NCBI GenBank assembly: GCA_021295835.1
Contig: JAGWBP010000019.1
Coordinates: 11,454-75,453 of the forward strand
Length of the DNA: 64,000 bases
Direction: 5' to 3'
From: Gemmatimonadota bacterium
GTDB lineage: Bacteria > Gemmatimonadota > Gemmatimonadetes > Longimicrobiales > Gaopeijiaceae
In this document: positions 25,651 to 37,000 of the stretch, in pieces
Layout: each line of letters begins with the position of its first letter
Numbering within the stretch: position 1 is the first letter of the stretch
The notes under the pieces: model-generated
The model's input: only the letters and a program-made list of their open reading frames with translations
Databases searched by the model: none
Told to the model about the DNA's origin: nothing
Translations under genes and position numbers: made by a program

Positions 25651-26355
25651 ATGTGCCCGATGAGCTCTCAAGACGAATGGTGGAGTCCGTGGCGCCCGAA
25701 CGGGAGCTCGCTCGTCCTGCACGTCGATCTCCGACCCCACCCTGACCGCGAGGAACGGGCCCTGGAGCTGCTCGACGAACACGAGCGGGCGCGCTGGAAG
25801 AGGTTCGTGGTCAGGGGGGCGCGACGGCGATACGCGCTGTGCCGCGCGGCGCTGAGGATCAACCTCTGCCAGCGGCTCGGGTGTACCAACGACGAGCTGA
25901 CCTTCGGCTATCGGGAGCACGGCAAGCCCTTCGCCATGGTCAACGGCAGGCCTGCTGCCGCCAGCTTCAACGTGAGCCATAGCGGTCTGCACGGCCTGAT
26001 CGGGTTCGCCGCAGGCTCCGGTTTCGGCGTGGACCTGGAGGTGCGCAGGCCCGACCGGGACTTTGACGGCATCGGGAGCCGCGTCTATGGACCGCGCGAG
26101 CAGCGCGCGTTGGCCGACTCCGGACCCGGGAAGGCGGAGCTGTTCTACCGGTTGTGGAGTCTGAAGGAGGCGCTGATCAAGGCCTTGGGCACCGGCTTCT
26201 CCCTGAGCCCCGCGCGCTTCGAGGTACCGCCCGTGATGCTCGAGGGCCAGCGGTCCGCCATCTTCCGCTTCCCACACCTGCCTCACGACCAGTACCGGCT
26301 GGAGGATCTCGGGGAACCCCGGTTCGCCGCCGCCCGCGCATTCCGCCTCTCCTAG
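25651..26355 (+). CDS. Sfp-type 4'-phosphopantetheinyl transferase
   Basis: Transfers the phosphopantetheine arm of CoA to the serine of carrier proteins, turning apo into holo forms. Motifs in order: FNVSHSGLHGL (P1/P2 region), GVDLEVRRPDRD (Mg-binding Asp/Glu) and FYRLWSLKEALIKALGTGFSL (the WxxKEAxxK motif). The length of 234 residues is that of the Sfp/Gsp group, which acts on PKS and NRPS carrier domains. The start is ATG 25651 or 25660, with no strong ribosome binding site. It lies 1.7 kb upstream of the giant PKS on the same strand, so its likely targets are Ser2543 of that protein and perhaps the free ACP at 41703. The intervening cassette may have split an older operon. Confidence 0.9.
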   Translation: MCPMSSQDEWWSPWRPNGSSLVLHVDLRPHPDREERALELLDEHERARWKRFVVRGARRRYALCRAALRINLCQRLGCTNDELTFGYREHGKPFAMVNGRPAAASFNVSHSGLHGLIGFAAGSGFGVDLEVRRPDRDFDGIGSRVYGPREQRALADSGPGKAELFYRLWSLKEALIKALGTGFSLSPARFEVPPVMLEGQRSAIFRFPHLPHDQYRLEDLGEPRFAAARAFRLS

Positions 26356-26402
26356 AACATATCTAAGGGCCGGCCCCTGCCGCAGTTGCCCCGCGTGGGA
26401 AT

Positions 26403-26439
26403 GAGTGATATCAATCGCCGCTCGACAATGATATCACTT
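26403..26439. repeat. 37-bp dyad repeat, left copy
   Basis: Left member of a direct pair with the form GAGTGATATCA-N9-CGACARTGATATCRCTT. Inside it are two GATATC-centred half sites 23 bp apart that also pair as an inverted repeat (AGTGATATCA with TGATATCACT). The right copy starts exactly 1156 bp away at 27559. The two copies bracket the small-gene cassette. They may be operators for a dimeric regulator or the ends of a mobile unit. Confidence 0.65.
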
Positions 26440-26575
26440 CTTGGGGAATGGGGCTCGTGGGAGTGGGCTCGCTTGCAAACGGTAGGCGGCCACGGGAACC
26501 GCGTCAAAGACCTGGCGAGCGGCGATCAGCCGCTCACACTTGCGCGGCGGTGCTCGCCCGCCGTAACGTTACAGC

Positions 26576-26815
26576 ATGGCACAGACGGCGGCACAACGAA
26601 TGGCGCGCTACCGGGCGCGGCGGAAGGCACGGGCGCAGGCGGAGCGTGAGCGCCTCCAGGCGCTGGAAGACGCGGCGGCCGCGCTCGAGGAGAAGCTCCG
26701 GACCATGGCCCGCGCTCCCGGAGACCCGCCGGGGGCCGCCCACCGCCAGGCGTGGACCGGAGCCCTCGATGCGTGGCGGGACACCTTCGGCGGCCTCATG
26801 GAGGTGCGGCGATGA
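26576..26815 (+). CDS. Small basic coiled-coil protein in the repeat-bounded cassette
   Basis: A 79-residue protein with a strongly basic Ala/Arg-rich N-terminus (AAQRMARYRARRKARAQAE) leading into a heptad-like helix (ERLQALEDAAAALEEKLRTM), then a Pro/Gly linker and a Trp-containing tail. The stop overlaps the start of the next small ORF (ATGA). Composition and arrangement recall small genes of phage-like or integrative elements. I do not recognise a family. Confidence 0.5.
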   Translation: MAQTAAQRMARYRARRKARAQAERERLQALEDAAAALEEKLRTMARAPGDPPGAAHRQAWTGALDAWRDTFGGLMEVRR

Positions 26816-26922
26816 CCTGGCCCGGATGGGGAGAGGTCCTGCCCTTGCTCGCCTCGCTGCTGGCCGCGTTGGGAGCCGTGATCGGGGGTATGGTGGCGCT
26901 CGCACGGTTGGCGCGCCCCTGA
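26812..26922 (+). CDS. 36-residue membrane peptide in the cassette
   Basis: The ATG overlaps the stop of the preceding ORF and the stop overlaps the ATG of the next one, so three small ORFs are tightly coupled. The product is essentially one membrane helix (VLPLLASLLAALGAVIGGMVALARLA) with a short polar lead. Position and hydrophobicity resemble a holin-like or anchor peptide. This is inference only. Confidence 0.4.
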   Translation: MTWPGWGEVLPLLASLLAALGAVIGGMVALARLARP

Positions 26923-27227
26923 TGCGCGAGGCGGCAAGGGCAGCGTCCGACGACATGCGCGGCGAGGTCAAAGCGGAAGTCAGAGCGTTGGCCGAGAAGC
27001 TGGCGACCAACGACTTCCCCCACGTCGAGGCCCGGATCGAGAGGGGTCTGCAAGACGTGGGGGAGCGAATCGACAGGGTGGAAGCCCGAATCGGGGAACG
27101 GCTCGACCGGGCGCGCCAAGACCGGAAGGACATGGAGGTACGGATCGGGGAACGGTTCGACCGCATGGAGGCCCATCTGCTGGCGGCGGTTCAGCGGCGA
27201 CCGAACACGGACGACCCCGAAGTCTGA
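26922..27227 (+). CDS. Small coiled-coil protein in the cassette
   Basis: A 101-residue, highly charged protein predicted to be a long coiled coil. Heptad-like units ARIERGLQDVGERIDRVEARIGERLDRARQD and VRIGERFDRMEAHL recur with period 7 to 14. It lacks a signal peptide. It begins inside the stop of the 36-residue membrane peptide, which suggests coordinated production. A structural or tethering role is possible. No family recognised. Confidence 0.45.
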   Translation: MREAARAASDDMRGEVKAEVRALAEKLATNDFPHVEARIERGLQDVGERIDRVEARIGERLDRARQDRKDMEVRIGERFDRMEAHLLAAVQRRPNTDDPEV

Positions 27228-27239
27228 ACACGGCTGGTG

Positions 27240-27527
27240 GCTGCGGAGACCTCCACCGATCCGATTTCCACCCGACCCCTTCGGGGGCGGCTCCCTGAGC
27301 CGTCCTGGAGGCCCTCCAGAGCCGTGGGGAGAACGCCTCGCTTCCCTCGGTCGAGGCCCAGCCCGCGCCACTTGTCGCCGTCCCACCTGGGGGCCAGGGG
27401 CCAGCGCAACCGCAACGGTAGACTTTCCGGCCTCCCCCGGCCCCGCCAGCATTGCCACTTCACCGGCGCACAGCACGGTCCCACAGCGTTCGGGGGTGGC
27501 GTCGGGGTCGCCCGTGTCGCGCCACAA
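27240..27527 (-). pseudogene. Remnant of a RepA-like (AAA_25) ATPase gene
   Basis: On the minus strand a short frame reads WRDTGDPDATPERCG, then GEVAMLAGPGEAGKSTVAVALA. The latter is a Walker A P-loop in the setting typical of RepA/AAA_25 ATPases from plasmids and phages. Just after the P-loop the frame shifts. The neighbouring frame continues with family-like text (WDGDKWRGLGLDRG, ALEGLQDGSG), then degrades. There is no Walker B, start or stop to make a functional gene. It lies inside the repeat-bounded cassette, opposite in strand to the three small ORFs, and marks this region as remains of a mobile element. Confidence 0.5.
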
Positions 27528-27558
27528 AACCGGAGCCGGTAAGCGCTGCCACTAATCG

Positions 27559-27595
27559 GAGTGATATCACCATGACCACGACAGTGATATCGCTT
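27559..27595. repeat. 37-bp dyad repeat, right copy
   Basis: Right member of the pair described at 26403. All of the first 11 bases and 15 of the last 17 are identical to the left copy, while the central nine bases differ. The two GATATC centres are again 23 bp apart. The differing centre argues against a simple recombination core shared by attL and attR and favours protein-binding sites or element ends. Confidence 0.65.
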
Positions 27596-28027
27596 TCGCG
27601 CGGCCTTGTCTACCGCTCACTGCCGGGCACCGCCCCCATCAGCCCCGGCGGGGCCTGCTACATCTCTCGCGCCAGGAGGGGATGCGCGATCCCTGCGGGC
27701 CCGGCGGCCGCCTAGTCGCCGTTCGCCCTGGCGGGCGTCGATCCCGACCCAGCCGCCACACACGCAATCCACGCGGGAGCCCCTGCGGCGCTGGTCGCGG
27801 AGCGGCTGGTGGTGCTCCGGCCGGTCGCATCCGCGGCCCGGGGCGAGCGCCGACCCGATCTCACTAAGGACAGGGTATCTAGCGCCCCGCGTCGCCGTCC
27901 CGCACCGTGACCCTTCCCGCCGCCCCGGTTATCGTTGTAGCGGAGCCGCGCGAACACCGGGATCGCCCCGACCCTCGCGCTGTAAGAAGCGCCCACCCCA
28001 GTCTGGAGGGATCTGGAGGAGCGTCGC
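27596..28027. other. Gene-free leader region upstream of the PKS gene
   Basis: About 430 bases between the right-hand repeat and the PKS start. Frames here are short and Arg/Pro-rich, and I recognise no gene or RNA. No convincing -35/-10 pair was found. The 3' end carries a strong GGAGG about 8-10 bases before the PKS ATG. The PKS promoter is presumably in this stretch. Confidence 0.4.
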
Positions 28028-31000
28028 ATGCCCCCTCCCAGCTCCATGCCCGCCCGCTTCGCCCCCGGAGAGCCGATCGCCATCGTCGGCATGGCGTGCC
28101 GGTTCCCCGGCGCGACCGATATCGAGGCCTTCTGGCGCCTCCTGGAGACTGGCGGAAACGCGGTCACCGAAGGGGTGCCGGGCTCGGGCGAGGGACGCTG
28201 GGGCCAGATCTTCGGCGACAACCCGGTCGAGAGCGCGGCCTGCCGCTTCGGTGCCTTCGTCGACGACATCGACCTCTTCGACGACGCCTTCTTCCGGATC
28301 TCCCCGGTGGAGGCCGAGCTGCTCGATCCTCAGCAGCGCATGATGCTGGAGGTCAGTTGGCAGGCCCTTGAGGACGCGGGCATTGACCCCGATCGCCTAA
28401 GGAAGAGCCGCACCGGCGTCTACTCCGGGATCAGCAACGACGAGTACCGCATGCTGGTGGTGGATTCGGCCAAGCCCTCCGAGGCTGCGGCGTGCCTCTA
28501 CGCCCTGAGCGGCACCAACCTGAACGGGACTGCGGGCCGCGTCTCCTTCGTGCTCGGGCTGAACGGCCCGGCCAAGGCGGTGGACGCCGCCTGCGCGTCG
28601 GCGATGGTGGCGATCAACGACGCGGTCGCCGACCTGCAGCAGGGCAGGGCGGATCTCGCCATCGCGGGCGGGGTGCAGGCGATCCTGAACGGGCGCATCT
28701 ACGAGCTTCGCGCGGACGCGATGATGCTGTCGCCCGAGGGGCGGTGCAAGACCTTCGACGCCTCTGCGGACGGGTACGTGCGGGCCGAGGGGTGCGGGGT
28801 CGTGGTCCTAAAGCGCCTGTGCGATGCCGAGGCGGACGGAGACCCGATCTGGGCGGTGATCCGGGGCTCGGTGGTCAACAATGGCGGAACCGGGGTCGGG
28901 CTGACGGTGCCGAACACCCCTGCGCTCGAGCAGGTCATGGAGGACGCGCTGGCCCAGGCGGGCGTCGATCCGCTGGAGGTGGACTACGTCGAGGCGCACG
29001 GAACGGGAACTGCCGTCGGCGACCCGATCGAGCTGGACGCCGTGTCCAGCGTCTACGGTAGGGGGCGCGACGCCGGCAGTCCGCTTCTGATCGGTTCCGT
29101 GAAGACGAACATGGGCCACATGGAGTCGGCGGCGGGCGTGGTCGGGCTCATCAAGGCGGCGCTGGTGGTCAGGCGAGGGGTGATCCCGAAGCACCTGCAC
29201 TTCCGCGATCCCAACCCGGCGGTAGAGTGGGACCGCATGCCTCTCCGCGTGACTTCGGATACGATGGAGTGGCCGGAGCGGGCGGGCCGTCCGCGGGTGG
29301 CCGGGGTCAACTGCTTCGGCATCTCGGGAACGAACGCGCACATCGTGGTGGAGGAATACCGTGGGTCGGGGTCGCGGCAGCCGGTCGCGGCGTCGCTTCC
29401 CCCGACGCTGGAGCATCTGAAGCTGCCGGACGGGGCCATGAAGCCGCGCCGGGTGCGCCTGCTCCCTCTCTCGGCCAAGTCGGAGGCCGCGCTGAGGGAA
29501 TCGGCGGGTCGGTATCTGGCGTGGCTCGACAATCGGGACGATCGGGCGGTCCCGGAGGAGGAGGCCGCCCAGACGACGCTTTCGGAGATGGCGTGGACGG
29601 CGGGCGTGGGGCGCAGCCACTTCGATCACCGCGCCGGCGTGGTCTTCCGAGACGCCGCGTCGCTCCGACGGGGGCTGGGGGAGCTGGCGGAATCCGGCGA
29701 GATCGCGGTACCGCGGCCTGGCGGCGTCGGCAGGGTGGCGTTCGCCTACACGGGGCAGGGAAGCCAGTGGGTCGGGATGGGCAGGGATCTGTACGAGACG
29801 GAGCCGGTGGCGCGCGCCGTCCTGGACCGCTGCGAGACGGTTGTCCGCGCAGTGCGGGGCGCCTCTCTCCTGGATGCCATGTTCGGGGGCGGCGGCGCGG
29901 AGGGCAGCGGCGAAATGGAGGCAGGAGGCGGCGGGACCAAGGCCGAACTGGGCGACACCGCCTGGGAGCAGCCAGCGCTCTATGCGCTGGGGTGCGCTCT
30001 CACCGCCCTCTGGTCGAGCGTGGGCGTCCGTCCCGAGGTGGTGGTGGGGCACAGCGTCGGCGAGATCGCCGCGGCTCAGGCTGCGCGCGTCTTCAGCCTG
30101 GAGGACGGCATGCGGTTCGCCTGCGTGCGCGGGGCGCTCATGTCCCAGATGGCGGACGGCGCCATGGCTGCGGTGTTCGCGCCACCCGAGCGGGTGGCGG
30201 AGGTCCTGGAGGCGCACAACGCCAGCTTCGGCGGAGTCGGACTCAGCATTTCGGGAGACAACGGCACCCACCAGGTGGTCAGCGGTCCGCTGGAGGAGGT
30301 CGAAGCGATCACCGGGGAGTTTGCCTCCACAGGGATCCGGGTCCGGCGGCTGAACACCCGAAAGGCCTTCCACAGCGCCTTGGTGGAGCCCATCCTCGAC
30401 GCCCTGGAGGAGTCGCTGAAGGGCGTGCCGGTCGCGTCGCCTGCTCTGACCGTGGTCAGCAACCTGACCGGTCGGCCGGTCGATCCCGGCCAGACCCTGG
30501 ACGGCACCTACTGGAGGCGGCACGCCCGCGAGGCGGTGGCGTTCGCCCGCGGCGTGGAGTCGCTCGCGGAGCTGGGCGTGGATCTGGTGGTGGAGATCGG
30601 GCCGCGCCCGGTCCTGGGTCCTATGGCGCTGTCGGCGTGGCCGGAGTCGCCGGAGACCCCGGCGCCAGCAGTGGCCTCCACGCTGAGTCCAGCCGAGGGA
30701 GACACGGTTTCGCGAAGCACGGCGGGCGCGGCGGCGGAGGGCGACACGGCTGCACCCCCGGGCCTCGACTTCGCAGAGGCCGTCGCCCGCTCCTACGAGG
30801 CGGGACTGCCCATCCGGTTCGAGGGGCTCTTCGCCGGCGAGGCCCGACGGCGCATCTCCATCCCCGGCTATCCCTTCCAGCGGAGACGCCACTGGCTCGA
30901 GGCCCCCAGGCGGCGGACGCTCGGGGCGGGCCATCCCCTGCTGGGATCACGGCACGAGTCGGCGCGCGGCGAGGTTGTCTTCGAGACGGAGATCCACCCC

Positions 31001-34000
31001 TCGGATCCAGACTGGCTGGACCACCACCGGGTGTTCGGGCGAGTCGTGGCCCCGGGCGCGCTGTACGGGGCAATGGCGCTGGCGGCCGCGCGCGCCGAGG
31101 GACGCGGGGCGGTGGCCCTCGAAGATGTGCAACTGCAAAGCGCGCTGGTGCTCAACGCGGAGGAGTCCGGGGGGCCGGGCGAGGCCGGGCGTCGGGTGCA
31201 GCTGGTGCTCGACGCCGGCGATCCGCTGACCGCGCGCCGCTTCCAGCTCTTCAGCAAGGGCGGCGGCGAGGAGTGGACTACGCACGTGGAGGGACGCCTG
31301 TCGCCGGGCGGCTCCGCGCTCCCGCCTGAGGCCCGCGTGCGGATCGACCTGGACGGCCTCAGGGCCCGCCTCGACTCTCTGGACATGGCGGACTACTACC
31401 GCGCCCGGGCCGAGACCGGAGTCGACCTCGGCCCCTCCTTCCGCACGCTGCGGAAGGCTTGGTCCGGTCCCGGGGAGGCGCTGGGCGAGGTCTCCCTCCC
31501 CGAAGGCCTGGGCTCGCACCGACTGGACCTTCATCCGCTCGTCCTGGACGGCTGCTTTCAGGTCATGGCGGCGGCGCGCGATCTGACGGGACCGCACGGC
31601 TCGGTCACCTACCTGCCCTTCGGGTGGGAGCGGCTCTGGCTCACGAGGGACCGCCTCCCGGACCGGGTGGTGTGCCATGTGCGCCTTAACGAGCGGCCCG
31701 CCCGGGGCGATGCGAATGCGGACGAAGCGCCCGAGGTCCTGACCGGCGAGCTTCGCATCTACGACCGCAGCGGGGTGCTGCTCGGGGGCCTGAGCGGCCA
31801 CACGGTGAAACGGGCGACGCGCGCCGCGCTCCTATCGACGGTCGAGGGCGTCCAGGACCTGCTCTACGAGGTCGTATGGCGGGAGTGCGCCCTGCCGCCG
31901 GGAATGCCCTCGGCGGACTTCTTTCCGAGCCCGGCAGCGGTGAAGTCGGAATCGCGGCTCTTCTCGGAACATCTGATTCAGGCGGAAGTCGACCCGGACG
32001 ACCGCGCCGCGCTGCTGACCGATTTGGAGCACTGGTCGTGGTCCTACGCGCTGGCCACCCTGGACAGGCTGGGTTGGCGGCGCAGCCGCGGCGAGACCGT
32101 GGACCCCGAGACTCTGCGGGAACGGCTCGGCGTCAATCCGGAGCACCGACGCCTCTTCCGGCGAATCCTCGAGATGATCGCCCGGCCGGGGGTGCTCGCC
32201 CAGGACGGGTCCGGCTTCGTCGTCGCGGTGGGATCGGAGGATCCGTGGCCCGACGTCCTCCCGCCCGCCCCGGACGCGCACGCCGCCGTGATGGCCCGGC
32301 GGTATTCGCACGGCCTGACGGAGGTGGGACTCTTCCGGCGTTCCGCCGGCGCCTTGCCCGACGTGCTCCGCGGCCGCGAGGACCCGCTCACCCTGCTCTT
32401 CAGCAGCGGAGAGCCGACCGCCGCCGACCTCTACCTCAAGGCGCCCGTGGCGCGCGCCGCGAACGGGCTCCTGGAGGAGGCGGTCCGGCAGCTCCTGGGC
32501 ACCATCCCCGAAGGACGCCGCCTGCGGGTGATCGAGGTCGGGGCGGGCACCGGTTCGGCCACGGCCTCTGTGCTGCCGCTCCTGCCCGAGGGACGCTTCG
32601 ACTACATGTACACTGACATCTCGGCCGGCTTCTTCGCCGAGGCGGAGGCCCGGTTCGGGGACGGCGGCGGATGCATCGAGTACCGTCCGCTGGACATCGA
32701 GAAGGACCCTGTTCGGCAGGGTTTCGCTGCCCACGGCTACGACCTCCTTCTGGCGTCCAACGTGCTCCACGCGACCCGGTACCTGGAGGAGACGCTCGGG
32801 CACTGCCGCCGTCTGCTCGCGCCCTCGGGACAGCTGGTCGCCCTCGAAAACCTGAGCGGCCTGGGGTGGATGGACCTCACATTCGGGCAGCTCGACGGCT
32901 GGTGGCGCTTTGCCGACGACTACCGACCGGATCACGCCCTGGCGAGCCCGGCGGTGTGGCGGTGCGCGCTCGGCGACGCCGGCTTCGAGGCGGTCGAGGT
33001 GCTCGGACCTGACGAGACCGACTTGGAGCGGACCCCGGACAAGGGGGTGATCGTGGCCTGCGGACCGGCCCAGGTGCGGGAGCCGCGGGGCGTGTGGATC
33101 CTGGCGGCGGACGAGGGGGGCGAGGCGGCGCAGTTGGCCGGCGACCTGGCGGCTCGCAACCAGACGGTGGTGCTGGCCGCCGCTGGCGAGCCGGAGGGCG
33201 AGTGGCCGGATCTGGACGGCCCCGGTGTCTTCGCCGCGAGGGTGGAGATGGAGCGACGCGGGTCGTGGCGGTCGCTCATCGAAGGCCTTCCGGGTGACGT
33301 GCCGTTCAACGGCGTCGTGCATCTCATGGCGCTCGATGGCCACGGGGAGGACGCGACGACCGGGGTGGTGGCCTCTGACATCGAACGCATGGGAGCGAGC
33401 GCCCTCGCCATGGTGCAGGGCGTGGCCGACTCGGGCCTCGCGCCGGAGAAGGGCGTCTGGTTCGTTACCCGTGGCGCACAGGTGCTGGAGCGCGAGCGCG
33501 GAGGGGAGCTGGCCGGCGCGGTGCTCTGGGGCTTCGGCAAGGCCGTGGCGCGGGAGGCCGCGCACCTTCAGCCCCGCATGATCGACCTGGATCCGCGCGA
33601 GATGGCACTCGATCCAGACCTCGCCAACGAGCTCCTCTATCCCGACTCCGAGAACCACGTCGTCCATCGCTTCGGACGCCGAAGGGTCGCGCGCCTGATC
33701 CGGGCGGAGTCGGAGGGGGCGCGGCTGGCGCTGCCGGAGGAGACCGACTGGGTGCTTGCTCCGGATCCGGGCGGGGTGTTCGACCGGCCGTTCGTGCAGC
33801 CGCTGCCAGCGCGTCCCCTGGAGCCCAGGGAGGTTCGCGTCGCCGTGAGCGCGGCCGGGCTCAACTTCTGGGACGTCTTCCGCTCCCTGGGGTTCATCGA
33901 GGAGGGGCTACTGGGCAGGGAGATGTGCGGCCATGTGGTCGAAGTCGGGTCGGAGGTGTCCCGCATCTCGGCGGGCGACCATGTGGTGGGGATGGGATTC

Positions 34001-37000
34001 GGGGCCTTCGGGCCGCAGATGATCACCCATGAGGAGCTGGTGGCCCCCGCTCCGGCGGGGATCTCGCAGACCGGACTCGCGACTATACCTAGCGCCTTCG
34101 TGTCGGCGGCCCTCTCCTTCGAGTACTCCGGGCTGGAGGCTGGCGAGCGGGTCCTGATCCACGCTGGCGCGGGCGGCGTGGGGCTGGCCGCCATCAAGTG
34201 GGTGCGGGCGGCGGGCGCGGAGGTCTTCGCCACGGCGAGCGCCCCCAAGCAGGCGCATCTGCGGTCGCTCGGCGTGAAGCACGTCTTCGACAGCCGCACC
34301 ACGGCCTTCGGCGAGGGGATCCTGGAGGCGACCGGCGGTGCCGGCGTGGACATCGTGCTGAACAGCCTCACCGGGGAGGGCTTCATCGACGCGAGCCTGG
34401 CCTGCCTGAGGCAGGGCGGCCGCTTCGTGGAGATGGCCCGGAGGGACATCCTGACCGAGGAGGAGATGGCGGCGGCGCGTCCGGACGTCTCCTACGATAT
34501 CCTGGAGCTCGACGTCCTGAAGAAGACCGATCCCGAGTGGGTCGGGAGGGTGCTGCGCGATGTGATGGCGCGAATCGCCGCAGGCGAGCTCGAACCGATC
34601 ATCCACAGCCGGTGGCCGCTGGCGGAGGCGGGCGCCGCGCTGAGCTTCATGCGCTCGGCCCGGCACCTAGGGAAGATCGTCGTGACCGCGCCCCCGCTGT
34701 CGGGCGGCCGGCTGCGCCGGGACGGCACCTATCTCGTGACGGGGGGGCTGGGGGGGATCGGATGTGCCGTGGCCGAATGGCTCGCGGACCGGGGCGCGGG
34801 GGCGATCGTGCTCAACGGGCGCCGCGCGCCCGACCCCCCCGCCGAAGAGACGATCCGTCAGCTCAGGGAACGCGGCGTGACGGTCGAGGTGGCTCTGGCG
34901 GATGTGGCCGACGAGGCCGCGCTGGACCGGATGCTGGCCGAGCTGGACCGGCGTCTGCCGCCGCTCGCGGGGGTGATCCACAGCGTGGGCGTGCTCTCCG
35001 ACGGGGCGCTCACCAACCAGAGCTGGGATAGCTTCGAGCAGGTGCTCCGCCCCAAGATCCTGGGCGCGTGGCATCTGCACCGCGCGACGATGGACCGCGA
35101 TCTCGACGTGTTCGTCCTCTTCTCGAGCCGGGTCGGGGTCATGGGCAATCCCGGCCAGGCGAACCACGCCGCCGCCAACGCCTTCCTGGACCAGCTGGCC
35201 GGCCACCGGCGTGCGCTGGGGCTTGCCGGGCAGGCGATCGCCTGGGGGGCGTGGTCGGAGATCGGCGAGGCCGCGGAGCAGCGTGAACGGATCGACCAGC
35301 GGCGGTCGGCGCTTGGCGGGCGGTGGTTCACTCCGCAGCAGGGAATCAGGGCCTTCGATCGCCTGGTGCGCCAGGATGTGACGAACTCCGTCGTTATGGC
35401 GATGGACTGGGCGGTCTTCGAGGAGGCGGTGGAGGAGCGGCCGCCCCTGCTGGAGGAGCTGCTTTCTGCAGCCTCGCAGGGCGAAGCGGACTCCTCGGCC
35501 GCCCCGAAGGACATCCTTGCGCAGGTCGGCGAAGTCCCCGCTGCAGAGCGGGAGAATGTGCTGGTCTCCTTCCTCCAGGGCGAGGTGCAGGCCGTGCTGC
35601 GGCTGCCGTCGGCCCCGGCGCCGACGGTCGGGTTCATCGATCTGGGGATGGACTCGCTGATGGCCGTCGAGCTCCGCAACCGGCTCAACCGCGCCCTGGC
35701 GGGAGCCTACACGGCGCCCAACACCCTGGTCTTCGACTACCCGGACATCTCCGCGCTGGCGGGGCACCTGGCGGGCGAGCTGATCGAGGACGGAGTTGCT
35801 CCCGTGCCCGGGGCCACGCCCGAGCCTGTGGGAGAGCCGGGAGCTCTCCGCGAGCCGGGACCTCTGCGCGAGCCGCAACTATTGCAGAAATCGCAACAGT
35901 TGCGAGAGGAGGCACCGCGCACGCCCACTGCACCCCCGGACGACGCCATCGCGATCGTGGGCATGGCGTGCCGCTTCCCCGGTGCGGCCGACCTCGACGC
36001 CCTCTGGCGCCTTCTCGAAGGCGGCCGGGACCTGGTGACCGAGGGGCGGCTCGACCCCGGTCCCTGGAAGGGTGTGGCGGGGGACCCGGATGACCCGCGC
36101 GACGCCGTCCGGCGCGGTGCCTTCCTCGAAGACATCGACAGCTTCGACGCCGGCTTCTTCGGCATCAGGCCGATCGAGGCGCGCACGATGGATCCGCGCC
36201 AACGGCTCCTGCTGGAGACCACATGGCACGCCCTGGAGGACGCCGGGATCGATCCATCGGCGCTGCGGGGCAGCTCCACGGGCGTCTACGTGGGCGTCGG
36301 CAACGGCGACTACCGGGACGTTGCCTCCGCTGCCGGCGAGGATCACGGCTACCTGGGCACGACCATCAGCGTGACCGCTGGCCGAATCGCCTTCGCGCTC
36401 GGCCTAAACGGGCCCGCCGTGCCGGTGGACCTGGCGTGCGCCTCCGCGCTGGCCGCACTGCACCAGGCCGCCGGCGCGCTGCGCCAGGGGGAGGTGGGGC
36501 TGGCCCTCGTTGGCGGCGCGAACGCGATCCTCTCTCCAGATGTCGGGATCTTCATGCGCGAGGCCGGAATGCTCTCGAAGCGGGGCCGATGCAGGACCTT
36601 CGACTCCGCCGCCGACGGCTTCGTGCGCGGCGAGGGGTGCGGGATGGTCGTGCTGAAGCGTCTGGGCGAGGCGGTGGCCGACGGCGACCGCATCTGGGGC
36701 GTGATCCGGGGATCGGCGGTGAACCAGAACGGGGCGAGCGCGGGGCTAACCGTCCCCAACGGGCCGGCTCAGGAGCAGGTGATCGAGATGGCCCTCGCGC
36801 ACACCGGAATCGCTTCTGCGGAGGTGGACTACCTGGAGGCGCACGGAGCCGGCTCCGACCTGGGCGACCCCATCGAGGTCCTCGCGGCTTCTGCGGTCTA
36901 CGGACGGGGACGACCTGCGGAGCGTCCGCTCCTGATGGGCTCAGTCAAGACCAACCTGGGCCATCTGGAGGCCGCGGCGGGAGTTGCCGGTCTGATCAAG

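Noticed and set aside
26403..27595. The 37-bp repeats as attL/attR of an integrase
   Set aside because: The nine central bases differ between copies, and no integrase or recombinase is in the interval, so a shared crossover core is not supported.
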